This document shows, in pieces, positions 31,431-44,188 of a stretch of DNA of 64,000 nucleotides. The notes under the pieces are model-generated. The model did no database searches. It was not told the origin of the DNA and saw only the letters and a program-made list of their open reading frames with translations. Within the stretch, counting starts at the first letter, position 1. Each line of letters opens with the position of its first letter. The stretch lies in contig RQTK01000107.1 in the NCBI GenBank assembly GCA_003991915.1, positions 676,622 to 740,621 of the forward strand. The letters are read 5' to 3'. The translations under genes were made by a program, and so were the position numbers. Source of the stretch: Elysia chlorotica (Eukaryota; Mollusca; Gastropoda; Plakobranchidae).

Positions 31431-32147
31431 CCTTTCTTTTGTCTCCTTGGAAAAATCTATTTTGCGAAATTTCAAGCGTTGTGATCAATTACCAGTGTTA
31501 AAATAACAAGATAAATTTACCGAGAAAATTTGGTGTTATGCAGCTTTTCAAAGTTAATCTCATTCCAACAATGTTATCGATTTTCGCTTTGGTCTGTGGA
31601 TTGTTAATGCATCCACAGATTTTTAGTGCTAATATTCGTATGCAGATATTGTCTCTTTGGCATTGTAAAATGATTCAATAGTGTTATATAATGTATAAGG
31701 ATAGTGAGATCATAGAAATAGTTGATGAATGGCAGACAGACATACATGTAGACAGAGCTCACATCCAGGGTAGAGGAAGCTGCCAAAGTGTCACATGTGT
31801 GGAAGTGGGACAGGACACGCCCATATTCAGTAATTACGAATTTATCAAACAGAATTTGGTGAATTTCGCCTAAGGCGATAAATTTCAAGTCTTATTTGGA
31901 ACATTTAAACAAGCAAGTAAAATCAAAACTTTGAGAGACATTAACACGGTACACAACACTGGCACCAGACAACGAGCGAGTGATTCTCTGCGGGCGTTGA
32001 CAAAGGATAAAGACGTTTTTGTGTCGCCTGTCCGACACTAGCGACATTCAATTAAAAACGGCGAAGATCTCTCCAGAGTTTAACTTCTCCATAGTTTTAT
32101 GAAAGATTGGTGACGGGGAGACCCATCATCATATATAATTTGACATT

Positions 32148-32290
<143 letters not shown>

Positions 32291-32391
32291 AACATCATTG
32301 CCTTTCTCCCCCCCTTGCTCACGGTCTAGACCACCACAAATCCTCACGCTTGCCTGGACCAACCAATACAATTTGCGCATTCATTGTTTCT

Positions 32392-33140
32392 TTACTCAAA
32401 GAAGACTGCGAACACCGTGACTATTTGTTTCTTTACTCAAAGTAGACTGCGAACACCGTGACTATTTGTTTCTTTACTCAAGCAGACTGCGAACACCGTG
32501 ACTATTGTCTAATTACTCAAAGTAGACTGCGAACACCGTGACTATTGTCTAATTACTCAAAGCAGACTGCGAACACCGTGACTATTGTCTAATTACTCAA
32601 AGTAGACTGCGAACACCGTGACTATTGTCTAATTACTCAAAGCAGACTGCGAACACCGTGACTATTGTCTAATTACTCAAAGCAGACTGCGAACACCGTG
32701 ACTATTGTCTAATTACTCAAAGCAGACTGCGAACACCGTGACTATTGTCTAATTACTCAAAGCAGACTGCGAACACCGTGACTATTGTCTAATTACTCAA
32801 AGCAGACTGCGAACACCGTGACTATTGTCTAATTACTCAAAGCAGACGAACACCGTGACTATTTGTTTCTTTACTCAAAGTAGACTGCGAACACCGTGAC
32901 TATTGTCTAATTACTCAAAGCAGACTGCGAACACCGTGACTATTGTCTAAGTACTCAAAGAAGACTGCGAACACCGTGACTATTGTCTTATTACTCAAAG
33001 CAGACTGCGAACACCGTGACTATTGTCTAATTACTCAAAGCAGACTGCGAACACCGTGACTATTGTTTAATTACTCAAAGTAGACTGCGAACACCGTGAC
33101 TATTGTTTCTTTACTCAAAGTAGACTGCGAACACCGTGAC
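32392..33140. repeat. 40-bp minisatellite array 1, containing the Tctex1 stop-codon region
   Basis: About 18 units of GACTGCGAACACCGTGACTA plus TTGTCTAATTACTCAAAGCA, some with TTTCTTTACTCAAAGTA. On the minus strand each unit holds GTCACGGTGTTCGCAGTC followed by TTTGAGTAA, the last codons and stop of the Tctex1 exon at 33111. The unit at 33111-33140 is the coding one. There are no variable spacers, so this is not a CRISPR array. Confidence 0.96.
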
Positions 33141-33323
33141 CACCGCGAACATGGACTTGTTCTTGTGGCTGACCGTGGCGAAGTTGTCCTTGCTGTCGTC
33201 CCACAGACACCTGCTGGCGGTCTCCAGGCCCTGGTTCTTGCACTCGCCGATGACCACCGTGGAGACCAGCTTGTGCCGCGGGCAGTTGAGTTCTTTGGTC
33301 AGGTTCTTCACCTTGTCAGCGAT
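33111..33323 (-). CDS. Tctex1 last exon, distal copy (intact)
   Basis: 71 codons with stop. It reads IADKVKNLTKELNCPRHKLV and onward to AVYFE. Acceptor CGCTAG directly precedes ATC. The stop TAA at 33111-33113 lies inside the first unit of the 40-bp array. Confidence 0.88.
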   Translation of the reverse strand: MADKVKNLTKELNCPRHKLVSTVVIGECKNQGLETASRCLWDDSKDNFATVSHKNKSMFAVVTVFAVYFE

Positions 33324-33542
33324 CTAGCGAATGCAGAAAAACAGACAATGATATCTGACGCCCGACTTTTAGGAACCAAGTCACCCAATCGATTAACCAG
33401 GCATAATAAGAGGGAGCCAGTTATAAACATTCCATTATATACTCGTTCTTCTAAGTCTGAGCTAGATTCACTTTCCGGTGTAGAAACTGTCTCTAATATT
33501 AGTTGTTTTTGTCGCTGTTTTGTTTGCTTTTATTTGTTTTGT

Positions 33543-33589
<47 letters not shown>

Positions 33590-36500
33590 ATGTTGTGTTT
33601 TGTTTTTCTATTATTTAGAATTATACCATTTTTTACCAATTGGAAAATCTAAACTAGATTCAATATTTAATGACTGCCACCATGTTACGTTTTGTGCTTT
33701 ATTTCATTTATTCAACATTCAGAGAAGTAATATAAAACTGCTTAATCATTAAGCCATAATTTTATTTTCTAGTTTCTGCTTCAGTCAAGTGTTTTGTACA
33801 TCGTTAAATATGTTGTTCAACTTTTTATAATTATATAATACTAGCTATCGAAATAAGTAAATAAAAATCGATGTCTTCACTAAAGTAAGATCATACTAAG
33901 ATGTGCATTAGTTCAACTACTGATGAGTGTATTCAAATAACAAATTGAGAGATACTAATTTATTCCGATATTGGCATTAGAAAATAACTCGCCGGGGTCA
34001 TCACAAATAACACCATGCTGTATTATTTAACACTGCATGTTTACAGAGTTTGTCCAGTTTTAATAGATTACCTAATGCCTGAACTGTTCCTTTGTTTATT
34101 TATTCAATATTTCTTTAATTCTTGCGACTGCAAAAACATCAAATAGTAGAATAACTTTATGCTGAACCATGTTAACAGATTGACTTAAACTAATCCCATT
34201 AATAGTTCCGTTTGTTTTACAGCGGTTGCTGTTGATGTTTGAAGTTATGATGAAATTAACTATTAGGTGAATGCCATTGAAAATAAATTTGAACGGAAAT
34301 TTAAGAAAGAACATCACGGCTCTATTTCAACAATGGTTACCTAACCTGGCATTAAACGTAGGAATTCGTCCTCATTTTGATTGGACAATACATGTATTCA
34401 GTGACTATAATGAAATTACTCAAAGCAGACTGCGAACACCGTGACTATTGTCTTATTACTGAAAGCAGACTGCGAACACCGTGACTATTGTCTAATTACT
34501 CAAAGAAGACTGCGAACACCGTGACTATTATTTAATTACTCAAAATAGACTGCGAACACCGTGACTATTGTTTCTTTACTCAAAGTAGACTGCGAACACC
34601 GTGACTATTGTCTAATTACTCAAAGTAGACTGCGAACACCGTGACTATTTTCTAATTGCTCAAAGCAGACTGCGAACACCGTGACTATTGTCTAATTACT
34701 CAAAGTAGACTGCGAACACCGTGACTATTGTTTCTTTACTAGACACAGACTGCGAACAGCGTGACTATTGTCTAATTACTCAAAGCAGACTGCGAACACC
34801 GTGATTATTGTCTAATTACTCAAAGCAGACTGCGAACACCGTGACTATTGTCTAATTAAATTACTCAAAGTAGACTGCGAACACCGTGACCACCGCGAAC
34901 ATGGACTTGTTCTTGTGGCTGACCGTGGCGAAGTTGTCCTTGCTGTCGTCCCACAGACACCTGCTGGCGGTCTCCAGGCCCTGGTTCTTGCACTCGCCGA
35001 TGACCACCGTGGAGACCAGCTTGTGCCGCGGGCAGTTGAGTTCTTTGGTCAGGTTCTTCACCTTTGTCAGCGATCTAGCGAATGCAGGAAAACAGACAAT
35101 GATAGCTGACGCCAGACTTTTAGGAACCAAGTCACCCAATCGATTATCAAATAAAACCATATCAAATCACAAGGCGAAGAAACTCTCCGGATGAGTCACT
35201 CTATTTATGTTAAGCCGTTCATTCTATGATGATTTTTTTTCGACACGTGTGTCATTTTTTCAAATTGTTTTTTGTAGAAATATAAAAGAAAAACATCAAC
35301 AGTGCAAAACAGGGAGGGAGAAGGGGGGAATATGTTACTTTTCATTTTGTTAATTTCTAGCAAATGGCAATGTGTCAAACAATACTTTACAAGATTTTAT
35401 TGGAATCCTTTTTTTTTTTCATTTTAATGTACCCCAGCAAAATAGAAGTAAAATAGACAAAGGCATAAATTGCACCTCGTAACATGTTAGGGACAATTGT
35501 TATGATGTAGATCTAAAACAAAACAAACAAGAAACACATTGACGGCAAATGATTCGATTTAGGGTGGTAAATGTAAACATTGATGAAATAGCTGAAGTAA
35601 AGAACATCAATCTTGATTACAAAGAAATATATATGCACGCTCCAAGAAAAAAAAGGGGAGGCGTAAAAGAACAAACAAAAAACAACAACCGTTGTTTATA
35701 TTCGCAACATCAATTCATGTGTGAACGCGGCCATGATAGTCACTGAATAATTATTCTCCAATCAAAATGAGGACGAAATTTCTACGTGAAACATGTTTGG
35801 TATCTAGGCCTACCGTCTGTGTAAGGTGGGCCGCAAAAGTCGGGTCATAGTCCACGTCCGCCAGTTGCTTCTCCAGGAACGTTTCAATTTCGTTTTTCGC
35901 TTTACTCGGCAAAAACTCTGTCCCTTTGTCTGGTTCTACTTTGTAGGTGTTTTCGTATTTCACGACTGGTTTGGGAAGGTGTTCCTGTGAAGAATAATAA
36001 TATTTAAAAAAAAATTTTTGTTCAAGTTATTATGTAACAAAATATTAAACAACAGCAATTACAATCTATTGCGCCACAGTAGCTTCCGCTGTCTCACAGG
36101 ATATGGAGTTTCGCAGAAGCACAAACAGCCCTTCGGAAGTGTACAAAAAGCATCCACTTTCTTACCGAAAAAAACGTTACGTGTCTAGTGCAATATGGCG
36201 TCGAGTTTCGGGAAACATTGTGATTTGATGAAACAGGTATATGGCAGGTATTTTTCTCATGCGGGTCGAACTTTTTAGTATGGATAATGGAAAATATCAA
36301 TTGCGTTTGTGCTTCAGAGAAATTCCATATCCTGTGCGCTGACTTGTCCTGAAAAGAACCCCTAGTTCGAATATAGCTATAGAGTAAAAAAATCTGACAA
36401 AACCCTATCGAAATAAGTCGAACAACACGCGTATGCACATAAAAAAAGACAGCGAATCAGGCAGGTTGAATATGTTATTGTGTTGTTGTTTTTATCTCAA

Positions 36501-37422
36501 CATGTGATTGGGTCTTTGAGCTAGCTGTTTTCCTTTCTCTGACAACTCACCGCAGCTATGGACGTTCTGGTCATCCTCCTCACCGCGTGCGCCGCAGCCA
36601 GAAGGTTAGGGCCGGATATCCTGGGGGTGGAACAATACGGAGCTGTGTTTACTTTACTATCATCAATTCTATGCAGAACAGAAATCTGTTAAAAGACAGA
36701 CATTTTTTTGTATGGGATACCAAAATCAAATTACATCTTCCCTGGCTTCAATAGGTCTTTTGAGACAAGATATAAACTCAATATGGAAGTGAAAGGCAAT
36801 ATTTAAGACCATAATTCCAATAATTATTTCCATCCCTCTAAAATAATGCGAGGTCACGAACCATAAGACTCATCTGTAAGCCCTGAAAGTACAATGTAGA
36901 TACTGCAATGGGGAAGTCCTAAACACTGGAATTAGTTCCACACTAGTGAGAGTGGGAACACCTTGTTACAACAAAATGTACTTAAATCAGCCCAGGCAGA
37001 GGGGTCCGGTGGCATCTCAGTAAAAAGGCCTTTACTCAGTAAGTTAGTAAAAAAATATGTCTATTCATTATAGTTATAATATCATGAAAGTAACAATAGG
37101 CGCGGTCTTAGGCAAAGTTAAGCTTATGTTAGTGCCTCCTTTATTCATTTTTCTTTTATTTTATTTTTTTCTGGGGGGGGGGGGGTCGCACCATGTAATC
37201 TAAAACTGAGCTAGAATTGAGGAATTGAGGTTGTTACTTGGTAGATCTCCGTCTTGCCATATTGGGCCCCGCGCCGTCTGTGGGCACGCCCAGTGTGGAC
37301 GCCGACTCGGGCTGGGAATGCTGGGATAGACAGTTGCTCGGTCTGCGCATGCTCACCACGTCCTGGGGGAACTGGATTGTCTTCTTCAGCTTAACAGCTG
37401 GGTGACTTCCGGTCGACGTCAT
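33111..37422 (-). CDS. Tctex1-domain dynein light chain (DYNLT type), four coding exons
   Basis: Tctex1 proteins dimerise on dynein intermediate chains and link cargo or axonemal/ciliary partners to dynein. Minus-strand exons: 37422-37238 (start ATG, A at -3), 36620-36551, 35984-35814 and 33323-33111. The phases join exactly to 212 aa. Residues about 1-85 are a Ser/Arg-rich extension (MTSTGSHPAVKLKKTIQFPQ, ISGPNLLAAAHAV). About 86-212 is the Tctex1 domain: YENTYKVEPDKG, FLEKQLADVDYDPTFAAHL, HKLVSTVVIGECKNQGLE, RCLWDDSKDNFATVSHKNKS, ending FAVVTVFAVYFE. The N-terminal extension and the VVIGE, RCLWD and AVYFE motifs fit the DYNLT5/TCTEX1D class better than short DYNLT1/3, but I cannot fix the paralogue. 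The last exon exists twice; only the far copy reads in frame from the conserved acceptor. Confidence 0.9.
33535..33595. repeat. (GTT)n trinucleotide
   Basis: About 17 GTT units between the two copies of the Tctex1 last exon. A neighbouring plus-strand frame with poly-Leu is an artefact. Confidence 0.93.
34357..34406. repeat. Left arm of ~48-bp inverted repeat
   Basis: ATTCGTCCTCATTTTGATTG and its flanks recur inverted at 35743-35790 (CAATCAAAATGAGGACGAA). The pair brackets array 2, the second exon copy and about 600 bp beyond. Confidence 0.8.
34416..34893. repeat. 40-bp minisatellite array 2
   Basis: About 12 units of the same 40-bp repeat as array 1, with slightly more substitutions. It runs into the second copy of the Tctex1 last exon at 34861. 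Confidence 0.95.
34861..35074 (-). pseudogene. Tctex1 last exon, proximal copy with 1-nt insertion
   Basis: Nearly identical to the distal copy but 214 nt instead of 213: one extra T in the CCTTTGTCAG context (plus strand, about 35061-35066) shifts the frame after IADK from the normal acceptor. Using the AG in GACAAAG just downstream would restore the frame as VKNLTKEL with loss of four residues, so it may still work as an alternative last exon. This copy is 1.8 kb nearer to the third coding exon than the intact one. Confidence 0.8.
35743..35790. repeat. Right arm of ~48-bp inverted repeat
   Basis: Inverted partner of 34357-34406, ending about 24 bp below the third Tctex1 coding exon (intron side). 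Confidence 0.8.
35814..35984 (-). CDS. Tctex1 exon 3
   Basis: 57 codons, phase 0 at both ends: EHLPKPVVKYENTYKVEPDK, GTEFLPSKAKNEIETFLEKQ, LADVDYDPTFAAHLTQT. Acceptor TTCACAG, donor ACG|GTAGGC. 'ENTY.LEP' and 'L...YDP' are the start of the Tctex1 fold. Confidence 0.93.
36551..36620 (-). CDS. Tctex1 exon 2
   Basis: 70 nt: completes Lys, then ISGPNLLAAAHAVRRMTRTS IAA. Acceptor CACCCCCAG, donor GCG|GTGAGT. GC-rich in AT-rich surroundings. Confidence 0.85.
37238..37422 (-). CDS. Tctex1 first coding exon
   Basis: Starts at ATG (37420-37422, context ACAATGA). Reads MTSTGSHPAVKLKKTIQFPQ, DVVSMRRPSNCLSQHSQPES, ASTLGVPTDGAGPNMARRRS T. Donor AA|GTAACA. The Ser/Pro/Arg-rich region is probably disordered. 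No clear promoter element is recognised upstream. Confidence 0.82.
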
Positions 37423-38424
37423 TGTTTGCTGTAGCTGTGCAATATAGGGCCAGGAAATGTTTTCTAGAGTTTTTGGCTTCTCAGGATTCCACTGCGCAGT
37501 CAGAGGACTAGTTATAAAACTTGGCGATGAAATTTCACAATAATAATGTCGATTACCTCCAATAGAAGCCCGGCATCACATAATAGTGGCAAGTTCAATC
37601 TTTATAACATCGTGGTAAACCTTAGGTGAAGGTTGAAGATTGAAAGGAAACACAAAAAATCAGAAAAGAACGATTGCTTCTTAACAATTATGGTTGTTGC
37701 AAAATTGAGGTCAAAGGAGGCGCCTCTAAAATGTATTTAATGAACGAGGCAAGAAAATTATTATTTTTGAATGTTTATCATTGATCAAAAGCTGAAAGAA
37801 AACGGTCGCGTTTAAAATAATGGAACTTAACAAAATGTCTTAATTTTGGGAATTGACAAAGGCATTGAAAAAAGCCACGGATCTGAAGTGCAGAACGCTA
37901 ACGCTACTCACGGGACAGAGTTGTCCAAATGATAACGGTGTCTTTTTTTCTTCATCTGCTCGATTTATATTCCAAAAGAATGTAGGCTGTCTTTCTCCGC
38001 ACGTTTTGTGTGAATGTAAAAGTGTCTTGTTTTTATACTTTTACTTACAAGTAAATCCTTTGTAACCGAAAATGGATTGATCATAGTAGCCTACCGCTAT
38101 AGTCTATAAAGTAAACCATAAAAAGGGCATCGCAGGGGCATATCCAGGATTTCTTTCTGCATATATATTTTTAATCTAGATGATTTTGATTAAAACAACA
38201 ATATTTCGTAGTTAAAGACTTTCGAATCTTATGCGACCTTTCGTTTGTTTGTGTGTGTGTGCAAGTGCACAATAATTAATCTCGTAAATTTATAGAGTGG
38301 TTTCATGTATCGCGGCCAATACAATAAAATACAGCCGTTTTAAGACGTACCTAACTGAAAAGTCCTATTTTTTCTTCAATTAAAAAGTACCGTAACTGCA
38401 TCCTTTAAAGTCGTTTGTCTCAGG

Positions 38425-38565
38425 GGAGCGCGCTGGTCCATGGGCAGAACGTTCGTTTTCTACGTAGAAGGGTGTATGTCGAACCCCCATCCCTCTTCCG
38501 CATCGCCGCTTATTTCGATACTGGTTGGATCAGTGTCAGTATAATGGCAAATGGCAAATGTGCAA
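38425..38565 (+). repeat. SINE copy in left foldback arm
   Basis: Head GGAGCGCGCTGGTCC with B-box-like TGTCGAACCCCCATCC, then GGATCAGTGTCAGTATAATG. Confidence 0.55.
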
Positions 38566-39369
38566 CACTGGTAAAAGAATAGAACCTCTCTATCTATAGA
38601 CCTAAAAATGAAGTGCGTTGTCTCCAAAGGAAACATAAACGCTCAGTAATAGCTATAAACGTATCACACAAGCTTCTTTGTGTTCTATATTCATGTATGA
38701 ATATTACTGTTGAGCTCTTACCAAAGACTTATAGAAAAAAACAACACACGGAAGCAGCAGAAATATGGTAGATCGGGAAAAAAACACAAACACAAAAAAA
38801 ACAAACAATAACATATTAAGCAGTATATTTGCGAATTCAAAAATACATTCACACAAAACGTGCGGAGATATAATTATTGTTATTATTATCATCATCATCA
38901 TCCTCATTATTTTTTATTTTTTTTTCGAATTATTATTGTTACTATATTTGCTTTTTTTTTTAGAAGAATGTGCATACTTTCATAGACAGCAAAGAAGTCT
39001 TATCTTATCTTATAGAAGTACAATTTTTAGACGCCAGGAAATCGATTTGGGGACATTTGGTGAGAACAGAACAGCCGGAACATCTTATTTAAGAACTGGA
39101 ATTGTTAAACTAAAGGGGAGCGCAGCAACATGAAAATATATGGCAAGACTAACATGTCTTGATTTTGGGAATTGACAGAGGCATTGAAAACAGCCACGGA
39201 TATGAAGCACGGGACAGAGTTGTCCAACTGATAACTGTGTATTTTTTTCTTCATGGGCTCGATTTATATTCCAAAAGAATGTAAGCTGTCTTTCTCCGCA
39301 CGTTTTGTGTAAATATATTTTGTATTCTGCAATATACTGCTTTATATGTTATTGTTTGTGTGTTTGCGT

Positions 39370-39392
39370 GTGTGTGTGTGTGTGTGTGTGTG
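39370..39392. repeat. (GT)n microsatellite
   Basis: About 11-12 GT units at the edge of the right foldback arm. Confidence 0.9.
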
Positions 39393-39604
39393 TTTCTGAT
39401 CTACCATATTTCTGCTGCTTCCATGTGGGTTCTTTTCTCTAAGTCTTTGGTAAGAGCTCAACAGTAATATACATACATGAATATAGAACAGAAAGAAGCT
39501 TTTATGATACGTTTATAGCTATTACTGATCGTTTATGTTTCTTTTGGAGACAACGCACTTCATTTTTAGTTCTATAGATAGGGAGGTTCTCTTATTTTAC
39601 CACT

Positions 39605-39745
39605 GTTGCACATTTTCCATTTGGCATTATACTGACACTGATCCAACCAGTATCGAAATAAGCGGCGATGCAGAAGAGGGATGGGGGTTCGAAATACACC
39701 CTTCTACGTAGAAAACGAACGTTCTGCCCATGGGCCAGCGCGCTC
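39605..39745 (-). repeat. SINE copy in right foldback arm
   Basis: Reverse complement of the copy at 38425-38565: CATTATACTGACACTGATCC, then GGGGGTTCGA and CCAGCGCGCTCCC. Confidence 0.55.
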
Positions 39746-40976
39746 CCCTGAGACAAATATGAATTTAAAGGATGCAGTTACGGTACTTTTAACTAAAGAA
39801 AAAATAGGACTATTCAGTTAGGTACATCTTAAAACGGCTGTATTTTATTTTATTGGCCGCGATACATAAAACCACTCTATAAATTCACGAGATTATAATT
39901 GTGCACTTGCACACAACACACAAACAAACGACAGGTCGCGTAAGATTCGAAAGTCTTTAACTACGAAATATTGTCGTTTTAATCAAAATCATCTAGATTA
40001 AAAATATATAGGCAGAAATAAATCTATGCCCCTGCGATGCCCTTTTTATGGTTTTCTTTATAGACTCTATAGCGGTAGGCTACTATGATCAATCCTTGTT
40101 CGGTTACAAAGGATTTACTTGCAAGTAAAAGTATAAAAACAAGACACTTTGCATTTCAAAAGTTTAACAAAGAAGTCCACAATCCAGATGAAGTTGAAAA
40201 TGCAAAAACAATCACAACCACACACAGGCTTGAAAACGAGCAGAAAACGACTGGATCTGCCTGGTCTTAAGTTCAAGTTCACACAATCAAGGACTAACTG
40301 AGCTTAGGGTTTGTTACTTTGTGACTGGAGGCGGGTCCGCCACTGCTGGGTATCCATCAAAACAATGGCCAGCTTAGACTAAGACTCCTGCCTCCACAGA
40401 TTTAGATCGACAGGACCAGGGTTCTACATGAGTAGTTAGTGCAGAAAACAGGCGCACGCAGGAATCAATATCCTTACTGCTACAACTGCACATGTTTCAA
40501 TTATGCTTCATGCTTCGGTTGTTTTCTGTTGTCTATACCGTGTCTCTTTTTTGTGAAGTGCTATTGAAAAATCCCGCAAATTTGTAATTAAATAAATTGT
40601 ATGTGACTGTGTCCTAAATTAATATTAAGAACCGGTACTTAAAAAAGAACAATAAAAACAAAACAAAACAAACAAAAAAAAAACAAAAAACAATTGCGAT
40701 TAAATGGTTGAAAGTAGATTTTAAAATGCATTGTCTCCCCGCTTGGTGGTACATATGCAGTAAGCTTTTGTTCGATGTGTAACTAGATTTGTTACTAAAT
40801 TAACCTTAGCTCTTCAAGACATTATCACGCTTTACATTATGTGGCCTAATTGATCTCCTCCCCTCCCCTCCCCCTCTCCCTTTTAAAGTCTCTACTTAAA
40901 GTGCCTTAATAAAGAGATAAAAAATAAACAATACTATGTATGTCCTCTGGAGTTTGTTTGATCATTCTAAGTTCTA

Positions 40977-41570
40977 AACACCCTGTAGCAGATTTTGTGC
41001 TCGTAGTATACATGGGCCTACTGTCTATTGCATAATCAGCTCTTGTTAGTCAAGGCATGGTAGGCTCAAATGAAGAGCTTGTGGAACACTCAGTCTGGTG
41101 GTCTTCTGAAAATGAACTTGATAAACGTGCCTTGGAGTAAGACATTAGCTGAAGCCGCTGATGCTTTGACCAAGATCAGTAAGTTAGGGGAGGCGCGTTG
41201 CACTCGGAACAAAAAGTGTTTTGTTTTTTTGTGAAAACGTTTTTAGATCACGTTGATATGTCAAAAGTAAATGACTTCATTTCTAAAATACGTGAATATG
41301 AATTCGGTATTTGCATACTTTTGTTATAGACATGATTATTGCTGGAGTTGTTTTGATGCGTTTAACCACCCTGTATCCGATTTTGTGCTCGTAGAATACA
41401 TACTGCCTATTGCATAATCAGCTCTTGTTAGTCAAGGCATGGTAGGCTCAAATGAAGAGCTTTTGGAACACTCAGTCTGGTGGTCTTCTGAAAATTAACT
41501 TGATAAACGTGCCTTGAAGTAAGACATTCGCTGAAGCCGTTGAGGCTTCGACCAGAAATGACTTCATTTC
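40977..41570. repeat. Direct duplication, ~200 bp, two copies
   Basis: 40977-41185 and 41368-41565 share CAGATTTTGTGCTCGTAG, GCATAATCAGCTCTTGTTAG, TCAAGGCATGGTAGGCTCAA and CACTCAGTCTGGTGGTCTTC. Offset is about 391 bp. No frame spans either copy. Confidence 0.88.
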
Positions 41571-42778
41571 TAAAACACGTGAATATGAATCGCAACTCTA
41601 TAAATATTTGCAAATTCGTTTGATCAAAATCAAAATTCTTTATTTTATACAATTAAATTGTTTAATTAAAAAGCTCCTCGTCTTGCTATTTATTACATTA
41701 ACTTCACAGCCATAAAATTATATGATTTGGTAACATTTGACAGTATGATGCTGATTCCTAATTGTTTATTAACGTGATAGTCCCCCCCCCCTTCCCTATT
41801 CTATTGAGTAAAGCTCTATCTTATAAATGACAACAAAACGGTGACCATAATAATGATAATTATTTGATGCACCAACTTTCTTCTCAACATCTTCTTAAAT
41901 TTATAAGCTGATTCCCTCGCAATCTTTTAAATTTTGTTCCGAATCCAAGGTGTCGGTTCTAAATCACTGAAAGTGTTCTCTGTTGAATCGTCTCAGTGTT
42001 ACAGCATTTTAGTGTAAGATGTTACAGTAATTGCAGATTGGGACAGATTCAGCTTGACGCAACTGTTGGACTCGGTCCAAGCTCGGAATGCGAAGCCGTG
42101 CTTCAATCTTACTTCAGCTTGACCACGCGACATAAACAAAACATGGGTGGCGCGACATAAGGAAACACCGGACCCTTTTCATGGACGTAAATCGAAGTAC
42201 AATGTCAGGGTAGCTTAAAACTCGTTGTAAGCCTTCTAATCCGCATAATATCTTAAGACGAGTCTCAAAGTTAGAGAAAAACAGAGTATGCCTGATTACA
42301 GATTCAAGATATATATAGAAGGTATCGTGTTTACTAATAGATAGTGCTCTAAATATCTTACTCTCTTTTTATATAAAATTCTAAATACATGCACTTTAAT
42401 TCAACTGCATTTGTCTGCAATTTTTTTGTAGTTCTTCGGGTGTCATATTTTTAAATAATCATTTAGTGTTCAATTGCGACTCACCAAGACTTTCAAATAC
42501 GGATATTTTTTAAAGCCTCGCGCTCCAGCCTCTGTTGGAATTTGCCGCAGATCTGCACTTAGATGCAACAGTGCCAAGAGTTAGGTGGGGGATTAAGAGC
42601 CGATGGCGCTAATCCTTGCAGTGAGCTGAATGGCCCGAGTGCGGGCATTATTACAAACCATTAGCTGCTTAGTTCTAGTCAGTGATCGCGTTAGCTTAGC
42701 TGGCTCCGCGGGCAGAGGTTAGCCTAGCGAGCCCGCAATGTAGTTAGGGAGCCGACCAAGTGCACATTAATTAGAAAA
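41571..42778. other. Intergenic DNA, no gene recognised
   Basis: AT-rich with a retroposon-like tail near 41625-41660. 42530-42730 is noticeably more GC-rich (GCTCCGCGGGCAGAGG, GAGCCGATGGCGC), but I see no frame or RNA fold I can name. Confidence 0.4.
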
Positions 42779-42786
42779 CTGTACCC

Positions 42787-44188
<1,402 letters not shown>

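Larger units (their letters stand above)
37853..40150. mobile_element. Large composite foldback structure
   Basis: About 38022-38785 and 39395-40150 are inverted copies of one another (shared ATCAATCC/GGATTGAT ends, CTTTTTATGG, GGTAAGAGCTCAACAGTAAT) around a spacer of about 610 bp. In addition 37857-38010 recurs directly at about 39165-39320 (CTCGATTTATATTCCAAAAG, CTTTCTCCGCACGTTTTGTG), and part recurs inverted near 38845. Each arm carries a SINE copy. No transposase is seen. It could be a foldback transposon or an inverted segmental duplication upstream of the Tctex1 gene. Confidence 0.85.

Noticed and set aside
31211..31506. Leu/Ser- and Arg/Glu-rich frames
   Set aside because: Artefacts of the CT-rich repeat.
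32392..33140. CRISPR-like array
   Set aside because: The 40-bp units are contiguous with no unique spacers, the setting is eukaryotic, and the unit derives from a coding exon.
33096..33752. 218-codon plus-strand frame
   Set aside because: It is the antisense of the Tctex1 last exon extended through a GTT repeat; the minus strand carries the conserved protein.
35549..35746. 65-codon plus-strand frame
   Set aside because: Intronic to the Tctex1 gene, no domain, and composition like the AT-rich background.
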